Below, piece by piece: positions 11,071-18,400 of a DNA stretch of 64,000 nt; within the stretch, counting starts at the first letter, position 1; every line of letters begins with the position of its first letter. The stretch comes from Epithemia pelagica (lineage: Eukaryota; Bacillariophyta; Bacillariophyceae; Surirellales; Surirellaceae). The translations under genes were made by a program, and so were the position numbers. The notes beneath the pieces are model-generated. The model saw only the letters and a list, made by a program, of their open reading frames with translations. It did not search any database and was not told the origin of the DNA. The stretch covers positions 6,138,001-6,202,000 of the forward strand of contig OX337228.1 of the NCBI GenBank assembly GCA_946965045.2. Reading direction: 5' to 3'.

Positions 11071-11391
11071 TCACGATGGCGGTGTCGAAGTTCGAAACAG
11101 GTTTAAAATCTGGACGACACTGGACCCCACCACGACAAATAGAAAAAAGGCAATCAAGGTCTTGCTCACAGGAGAGTCATCTTCGTGTTCGGCCGCCTTT
11201 CCAACGGGAACATTCCCTCGTTTCGTAATGTTCTTGTCAAATTTCGTCGCACGGTTCCGAATATTTCGGGGAAGCGTCTATCGTAGTTCGTAACAAGTGT
11301 TGCAGCAGTCAAGACAATTGTGAGACAATATTTCGGTTGAAGAGGAACACAGGAATATCGTTTCGAACCATCCATCGTTTTTACATACCAT
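11071..11391 (-). CDS. SERP1: RAMP4/SERP1 ribosome-associated ER membrane protein, split gene
   Basis: The CDS is complement(join(11071..11277, 11389..11391)). Exon 1 contributes only the ATG, followed directly by a GTATGT donor. A 111-bp intron (11278-11388) ends in GATAG, and exon 2 completes a 69-residue protein, matching the 66 residues of animal RAMP4. The hallmark KNITKRGN is present (KNITQRGN in animals), followed by a C-terminal transmembrane anchor with VVVGSSVVQI. RAMP4 sits at the Sec61 translocon and stabilises nascent membrane proteins under ER stress. The upstream frame has an in-frame TAA, so the ATG at 11391 is the first possible start. A retrotransposon begins 178 bp upstream. 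Identification rests on motif, size and topology seen by eye, and the splice is predicted. Confidence 0.85.
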
Positions 11392-11563
11392 GTTGTTCTG
11401 TTGGGTTACAGGGCAGCTCTTTGGTGAACGAGAATCCTGTTTTGGATTCTTTTAGGGAGGTCATACCATCACCATGGCACTGTGCCAGTCTTTTTCGGAT
11501 CTGTGGACAGACGTCGGAAGCAGTTGTAGCACGCCTGCCGATGGGTCTTCGCGCAAGCCACAC

Positions 11564-11568
11564 ACGAG
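11564..11568. repeat. Target site duplication ACGAG, left copy
   Basis: The five bases just left of the element are repeated just right of it (21919-21923). A 5-bp duplication is the usual integrase footprint for copia elements and fixes the outer boundaries. Confidence 0.9.
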
Positions 11569-12284
11569 AGTTAGAGGTGGGTAAAAAGCTAACTCCAGAC
11601 GATAGAGTTAGATACAGTAGTTTCTCTAGGTCAACCTATATGCACAATAGACGATGGGGCCCTCACCTTCTATCAGCGTAATAGGTCGACTCCTCCGTTA
11701 CAAAACAAGTTCGGTTATCAAACTGGATGTTTATAAAGAAGTGAGATTAAACTAAAGATTGTGTTTTTCATCTTGAGATGGTTTGGCTCCTCTCGGATCG
11801 TTCGGTCATCATCCCCCAAAATCTAGTCGTACATGAGGAACGAATTCCTTACTTCAGTGGACAAGTACTATGGAGCTACGATTAGGGACTAATAGAACTT
11901 GTTCTACTCCATAGAGGAATGTGTTCCATCTTGGGTTGGATCTCCTGTTGATGAAGATCAAGTTCTATTCTCGAGGATCACGTTCTTTTCTCGATCCTCG
12001 ATTTATGTAGCCCTTACTTCCGAGTGTAGCTCGTCCAGCGTACATCTCTTCCGAATAGTAGGGGGCACAGTTATGCTTATCCACAAATTCCTGTTGCGGG
12101 TCCGTCTGTCCGTTCAATCGGCCTACTTCTATTTAAGTACACGTAATGAATCTTGGATACACGTCAAGGTTTGTGTCGCATACAGCGGTTTGTAACAGAT
12201 GTCTCAAACCTGGACAATAAACTAGGTGTGCTTGCTGGACTAGTTGATCGGATACAGACGTTGTAGAATAGCTATGTCTTAACT
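11569..12284 (-). repeat. 3' LTR of the copia element (left copy)
   Basis: The repeat of 716 bp starts AGTTAG and ends CTTAACT on the plus strand, so the short terminal inverted repeat reads AG...CT rather than the canonical TG...CA. It matches the right LTR base for base except for an extra TCGC near 12176 and one A/G difference near 12216. It is in sense orientation towards the RAMP4 gene, 178 bp upstream of that start codon. Confidence 0.95.
11730..11737 (-). promoter_or_regulatory. Candidate TATA box in the LTR (left copy)
   Basis: The palindrome TTTATAAA lies about 548 bases into the LTR in element orientation, with the same motif at 21368-21375 in the other LTR. A TATA box here would put transcription start in the last fifth of the LTR. 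In the left copy it points towards RAMP4, about 340 bp from its ATG. This is motif evidence only. Confidence 0.35.
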
Positions 12285-12293
12285 CTCCCTCTC
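12285..12293 (-). promoter_or_regulatory. Polypurine tract GAGAGGGAG
   Basis: An all-purine run of nine bases on the minus strand abuts the 3' LTR exactly where plus-strand DNA synthesis is primed in LTR elements. Confidence 0.8.
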
Positions 12294-12357
12294 ATGGAGT
12301 GATTTCTCAAATTGCGATATGCCCCGAGATGTCGGAGGGCAGAAAGAGAGAGAGGAG

Positions 12358-15300
12358 TTACCATCCTTGATTAAGTTTTCGGCAGCGTTCGAAGAGGTCA
12401 CGTGCTTGACACTTTGTAAAGTAATCAGCTCGTTGTTCTTCTGTGCTCACCATGCTGACCTTAGTTCCTCCTGGGTGATCGCCAACATGTTCCCAAAAGA
12501 AATGAAGGTAGGTGTTGAAATGTTTTGTTCTAGGCGTCAACCTTTGCTTTGTTGCAAGATAGAAGGCACCAGAATTATCTTCGAATACCTCTGAGTAGAT
12601 TGTAGGCTTTTCGAATGGAAGGTCCAGATTAGTCAATAGTTCCTCTACTACACGTCGGGTAGCTATGACACTACGCATGGCTTGTGAGAGGGCATGGTAC
12701 TCGGCTTGGAGAGTACTTAGGGCTACTGACGACTGAAGTTGGGAACGCCAAATTAAAGGGCACCCAGAAAGACTCAGAATATATCCTGTACGGGACTTGG
12801 CGCTTACAGGATTATCTTGTGGTTCTCGTCCGTGTAGACCGGCAAAATCGGCATCTACATAACAATCCAACTTAAAGTCTTTGGTAGGGGTGAAAATCGT
12901 TCCCTTGTCTTTAGTACGCACTAGGTAGCGGACTATAGTTTTGATTGCTGCTGCGTGAGACTTCTTCGGAGCTGTACTAAATCTTGCTACTTGACTAACT
13001 GCAAAGGCTATGTCGGGTCGCGTATTAGTGGCCAGGTACAGTAGCATGCCGACAATGGACCTGTATTGCCATTTTTCTTGCATAGGTTCACCATCTGGAT
13101 CGCTTCCGAGTGCCAGTTGTGTGGCTGGTGTCCAGTTGGGCTTACAGTCTTGTAGTCCTGTAGCTTCGATTATTTTGTTGATCAGGCCCTTTTGGGTCAT
13201 TGTAATTGACTTGGTCTTTTCGTCATGTACAAAATTGATCCCTAGGTAATCAGTGAAGTTTCCTTCTTTTTGCAAAGATAGTCCTTTCTCTTTTAGCCGT
13301 TCAATAAGGTCGTCTACAAGTTTCATTGTAGGGGCACATACACCACAGTCATCTACCCAGAGAAAGATAATTATGTCTTTCTTGTACAGTAGACATTTAT
13401 CATGCTTACTCATTTGGAAACCATCTTCCAATAGGGCCTTTACTAGGTGGTCGTACCAAAGTCTTGGTGCGGATGAGAGTCCGTATAGACTCTTAAGAAG
13501 CCTGAGGCACATAGTTCCAGGTGATGATGATCTGAAGCCTCTTGGAAGGTGAATCCAGACAGGTTCATGAAGTGTTGCTTGCACGAATGCATTGTTGAAA
13601 TCGATGCAAGCAAGCTCCCATCCTAGAACTAGACTAAGGACAAGCACTATTCGAATTGTGCTCCAATTGACAACAGGAGAGTAATTTTCTTCTTCGGTTT
13701 CCTGAAGGTCTCCTCGTACACAGTACCTAGCTTTGTATTTTCGTATCTCTCCATCTGGAGAGCGCTTTCTTTTAAAGACCCATGTTCCTGGTAGGATTCT
13801 TGTAGTTGCCTCGGATTTCGGCACTTCCGTCCATGTTCCTTTTTCTTCTAGTTCCCTAATCTCATTTTCGGCCGCTTCTTTCCACCTGTCTATGTCGTTA
13901 TCTCGCATTGCTTCGTCATAGCTCAATGTGTCCGGGTCGGAAATCGACGCTTTCATCATTGAAAGCAGATCGTTAGGCTGATAGGACGGAGCTAGAGAGG
14001 CTAGGTTAGCATCCTGTACATAGCGTTGCGGTGGACGGATAGTTCGTCCGGAGCGTCGACTAGTTCTAAAAGAACTAGGTGGAGTCGGTTCCGGAGGAGG
14101 TTGTTCCCTCTTAGGAGTGGCAGATTTTAAGGGGGTCATAACAGGGGGTGAAGGAGGATCCTCCTCTGCGATTGGCGTTAAGACGGTGTTCTCCCTCTGA
14201 GGAAGGGGCGCTGCAACAGGGGTGTGTGGAACTCCCTCTGAGGGCAGTGTCGGTTCCGCTACGGGAGCAGAGTGAGAAGAAACAGGAGGCAAAGTGGGAG
14301 GAGTGGGAATGGGTAAAGGATTGTCGGGAATATGCCGATCCATGGATTGATGGATATGATCCAATCGATTTTCATATTTGGATCGATGGACCTCATCAGT
14401 TGCAGTAGGCGATTCCATATTTTCTTCTGTTTCGTCTTCAGTATATTGATATCGAGATTCTCCGAATAATTGGTCCCATTCAGTACTAGTGAAATCTGGA
14501 ACATCCTCAACGGAAGTGGCTATTGTAGAAAACCAATCATCGAATACCACATGGAATTGCGGTGTGATATATCCTGTAGAAGGGTTTAAAACTAAAGGTA
14601 CAGTTGTTGCGTGTCGATTACTCAAGCCCATTAGTATACACCGTGTGGAACGTGGCTTCCACCTAGGTAGCTTCTTTCCATCTGACATAGATTTGTCCAG
14701 TACGTAGACAGGGCAGCCCCACACGTGTAAGTCGTGGAACTTTCGCTGCTCCCATCTAGTGCGAGTGAATAAATCATGTGGGCTTATTCCGGTGGCGGTG
14801 TTGGGGACATGGTTACATAAGAAGGTAGCATGGGACACAGCCATGGGCCATAGTGAGGGATCAGCCATTTCTGGCCAATGTATAGCGGCGTGTAGCATCA
14901 TGGTGCGCGCTATAGACATAATTGTTTGTATGGCCCGCTCGGCTATACCGGCGTGATGATGAGCCCCTACTCCAGCAAAGCGGTATGTTTGAGCAAAAGT
15001 TTGTAGGGACTCTGTATATTTGGCAGAGGTGAATGCCGATCCATTATCGGTGAGATACTGAGAGGGCATAACTCCAACGTCTCTACAAAATAACTCGAAG
15101 GAATTTTTAACGTGTAGAGTTTCATGAGTATTTAAGTGGCTCTGAAAGCCAATCCAGGTGTAACCCGAAGCGTGGTCTACGAATATTGCTCCACCCATAT
15201 ACATATCCTTAGACGCGGATGAACCCTGAGTATTGAATCTTCTTCCCTTAGTAGAGCATACGAAATGATCGACACTGACACATTGTCCAGGATATAAATT

Positions 15301-15477
15301 TTCTGCTTTTGTTATCCCCTTTCGATCCTTCACAATGGAACTTGTGGTTCCAGGTGACGGTCTTTGCTTTTGTTTGCCATATTGGCAGGCTGCACAAAGA
15401 GGTAAGTTCGTGAGAGTGGATGCTTTGATGTGGAGTCGACGCTTGTGTTCACTGGTTGCAAGCACTCCGGTTCTCAT
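12358..15477 (-). CDS. pol: Copia Pol: integrase, reverse transcriptase, RNase H
   Basis: This is an open frame of 1039 residues. The start carries the HHCC-type integrase zinc finger (Cys-x2-Cys in LCAACQYGK). The integrase core follows with its acidic triad: Asp in VSVDHF, Asp in YLTDNGSAF and Glu in HHAGIAERAI. A Pro/Ser-rich linker leads to the reverse transcriptase: WVFKRKRSPDGE, DFNNAFVQATLHEPVW, LLKSLYGL, and a catalytic FLWVDD where copia normally has YVDD. RNase H shows DADFAG, QAEYHALSQAMR and EDNSGAF. It lies in the same frame as the upstream Gag-protease frame, separated by one TGA and five sense codons, so the ATG at 15477 is probably not a genuine start. This part belongs to one polyprotein. 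Confidence 0.9.
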   Translation of the reverse strand: MRTGVLATSEHKRRLHIKASTLTNLPLCAACQYGKQKQRPSPGTTSSIVKDRKGITKAENLYPGQCVSVDHFVCSTKGRRFNTQGSSASKDMYMGGAIFVDHASGYTWIGFQSHLNTHETLHVKNSFELFCRDVGVMPSQYLTDNGSAFTSAKYTESLQTFAQTYRFAGVGAHHHAGIAERAIQTIMSIARTMMLHAAIHWPEMADPSLWPMAVSHATFLCNHVPNTATGISPHDLFTRTRWEQRKFHDLHVWGCPVYVLDKSMSDGKKLPRWKPRSTRCILMGLSNRHATTVPLVLNPSTGYITPQFHVVFDDWFSTIATSVEDVPDFTSTEWDQLFGESRYQYTEDETEENMESPTATDEVHRSKYENRLDHIHQSMDRHIPDNPLPIPTPPTLPPVSSHSAPVAEPTLPSEGVPHTPVAAPLPQRENTVLTPIAEEDPPSPPVMTPLKSATPKREQPPPEPTPPSSFRTSRRSGRTIRPPQRYVQDANLASLAPSYQPNDLLSMMKASISDPDTLSYDEAMRDNDIDRWKEAAENEIRELEEKGTWTEVPKSEATTRILPGTWVFKRKRSPDGEIRKYKARYCVRGDLQETEEENYSPVVNWSTIRIVLVLSLVLGWELACIDFNNAFVQATLHEPVWIHLPRGFRSSSPGTMCLRLLKSLYGLSSAPRLWYDHLVKALLEDGFQMSKHDKCLLYKKDIIIFLWVDDCGVCAPTMKLVDDLIERLKEKGLSLQKEGNFTDYLGINFVHDEKTKSITMTQKGLINKIIEATGLQDCKPNWTPATQLALGSDPDGEPMQEKWQYRSIVGMLLYLATNTRPDIAFAVSQVARFSTAPKKSHAAAIKTIVRYLVRTKDKGTIFTPTKDFKLDCYVDADFAGLHGREPQDNPVSAKSRTGYILSLSGCPLIWRSQLQSSVALSTLQAEYHALSQAMRSVIATRRVVEELLTNLDLPFEKPTIYSEVFEDNSGAFYLATKQRLTPRTKHFNTYLHFFWEHVGDHPGGTKVSMVSTEEQRADYFTKCQARDLFERCRKLNQGW

Positions 15478-15492
15478 AACAAATTGAACTTT

Positions 15493-18400
15493 TCAAAACG
15501 ACAGGTGGCCAAAGCGATTGTGCCAACGTACCAATTCTTGCTGCGCTTCGCTTAAATTCATGTTGTGCTGTGACGTTTCTGAAATGATGGAGCTGAGAGC
15601 GTGTGCGCTTTTCTTTACTTCTTTGTGGTCGTACCCATATGACATGGGCAGGTTGTTGGACGGATTGATGAGAATTGTGATTTGCGTTCGTTTCTTGTCA
15701 CCGGGCATTCCTGTAAGCACCATTGTCTTTCCATCTTGGATGATTTTCTCACCGTCGTATGTTTGGAGCAGACTTTGTGTTGACAGGAGTCTTGCGTTGG
15801 TCTTTGGCACAAGAAAGGCAGGGAGTTTGAGCTGTCTGAGCTTCCCTTCGGTGTCAAGCACAGACCATAAGACAAAACCTCGGCCTGTTGCCTTCATCCT
15901 GTTGGCGATTCCTTTTACATTGAAGTTTGGCAAGGGCTGGATTGTTCCGATGAAGTCTTGAGTCTGGTTTGTGATCGAGATGCTTGCTCCGCTGTCCCAA
16001 ATAATTGGATAGGATGCATTGTGTGGCATGGCGCTTCGTAAAGCGAGAGGATCCTGAAGGCAAGCTTGGAGTCCAGCTTGTGTAATTTGTTCCCATTGGT
16101 GGTGTGGTGTGCTCCCCAAGGTCCTGAAGACATCGCAGAGTGTGGGTCCCTCAAGGCACGCTGCAAGAGCGAACATTTCTCGTTCCTTTGCAGATCGTGT
16201 GTTCCTGAAGATGTCGACAGGGTTTGTCGACGGGCGGTTATTAGAGTTCCTATTCCGATGATGGTTCATCGGGTTCGATGGATGGTTGGCGCGATGGGGG
16301 TTCTGATAGCGGTCTATGGGTGTGGTACAGTATGCTTCTTGTGGGTTGCGTCGCTTCTTGGAATGGATTCGTTGTTGACGAAGTCGTTGTTGCAAGGATG
16401 GACGGTTAACCCGTGTCAGTCGAGTCCGCATTCGTGCTCTCTTGGTGACTGGAGCAGGGTGAATTGGTCGGAAAACGGATTTGCGTTTGCGTTTGGGACC
16501 GGCTCGTCGAGGGGACAAAGGTTGGTGTTCTCCCTCTTTCGAGCGATTTGCCCTGCCAGAAAGCAACAATTTACCAACAGACACAACAATCAAACGGAGG
16601 CAGTCGGAAAGGACACGGCCATTAAGGATGGATCCAACAATCTTGCACCAGAAGGTGTGGAAGAGAAGCGTGTTCCCGAACAAAGGTGGTGGAGCGTGGC
16701 GACGTGGGTGGAGATTGACTCGGAAATGGTGCACAGCGGATGAGCGCTGTGGCTGGGGTGAGAATAAAGAACGGATAGGGGCAGTGTGTGCCACGCTAGG
16801 CGATTCCCAGGGTGCAACCATGAAGGCAGCCAACCAACAGCACAACCAGGTGAAGAAAGCCGGTTGGCACGATGGGTGAATAAGAACACTCCAAACAAGG
16901 GCAGATCCGCCGTAGGTCAAGTCTCGGATTCCCAAGTACAGATGGGTCATTCCCGACCAAATAGACTTAAAACCTGAAATAGTTGCATTGTTTGCATGTT
17001 CCAGAGGGTGAGGAGCAGGTAGGATCCAAAGGATACTGGATAGGACCACAAGAAGGGTCGTGAAGCTAGCCGCAAACATATGCCAAGGGAAAGGAGAAAT
17101 TGTGGTTGTCTCGCCCTGCGTTTGTGCCGACCCGACAGGCGCAGTGTGGTTGCTTACACGTGTAGGGCCACGTGTATCTCCGGGCGTGGTGTCCGAGAAA
17201 GTACTATAAGGTGCATAGTTCATTTCGAACTGATCGAAATCCGGAAAGTCTTTGCTAGGACTGTCACGAGGCGTCTGTGATTGTGATGGATAGACTGTAC
17301 TGCTAGATCCATCAGAACGAACACGATCAGGGCAGACCGGCGTCGGGATGTCAGGAGCAAGGTCGCCGGCCGCTAAGTCCCAAGCAAATTCGTGAATGAG
17401 AGTCAAAGGTAGACTCCGATTGGAATAGGGTGATCCTTCAACCTGTTCACGTGCATGTGTGTAAATCCATAGTTCTTTAACAAGCTCGCCTTGGTTGTGT
17501 AGTTTGATTTCCAGCTCTCCACGTGTAGCTGGATCAGACTCACGGTTGAATGCAAGGCGTGTTGTCACTAATTCCTCAGTCGCGTTGGTTAAGAGGACGT
17601 CCATTTTGTCTGGATTTTGGTCAAACCCGTGCTTCCCCAGTACATTATGGATCACAGTAATACTGTGGGGGACACACGTGAGGTATTGGATGATACTGTC
17701 ACAGAGTGAGACAAAAGGGGACTCGTTGTTCTCGTCGATCTCATCTTCACTTTCCAAATTTTCGTTTGCATCAGTCATCTCTTCGTCGTCGGAGCTCGAG
17801 TCCGAGTCAGCAATCTCAATGAGTGCCATCTTGGCATAGTATTGCGCAAAGGGATTGATGCGTGGGTAAGTGATATCTGTTTCGTTTGTTGTGTGAGAAG
17901 CGTCAGTGGGAACGTATTGTTCTCCAAGATTGCTTGTGTCAACGAACGACGTCGAGGAGAAAGATCGTTCTCCATCAGCTGTGTCAGCCATGTCTTCTAC
18001 TTGCTGTTCCAAAGTCTCACATGCCTTGCTTCTTGAACTGAGATTTACAGAGGGCGGATCTGAGATATTGACTGGTGACGGCGTGGCGTTGCTTTGATTG
18101 AGAAGGGCAACAAATTGTGCATGGTATCCTCGTTCAATTGGTCGATGTTCCATAATGCGAGCCCGAAGAAGGCAAGGTGGCGGATCGGATTGAATCTCTA
18201 GTCCAGGCCAGACAGGAGCTGGATTTGGGTGGTGTGGGATCCTCGTACCATCCAAATACCATCCAAGGTACCATTCTTCGTTCTTTACTCTTTGGTAGGC
18301 CTGTGCGATGGTAAGTTTCGGCTCTTGATGTTGCAGAGCGTAAACGGTGTACTGCGCTCTCTCATAACGCATTCCGTCTCGTCTTGCTTTTGCTGCTTCT

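Noticed and set aside
11569-12284. Short frames inside the LTRs, present in both copies
   Set aside because: They are duplicated only because the LTR is duplicated, run antisense to the element and show no coding signature.
16800-17100. Membrane segments of the retroelement as an envelope protein
   Set aside because: They lie before the protease in the Gag-Pol frame, with no signal peptide or separate frame after pol, so an envelope call is not supported.
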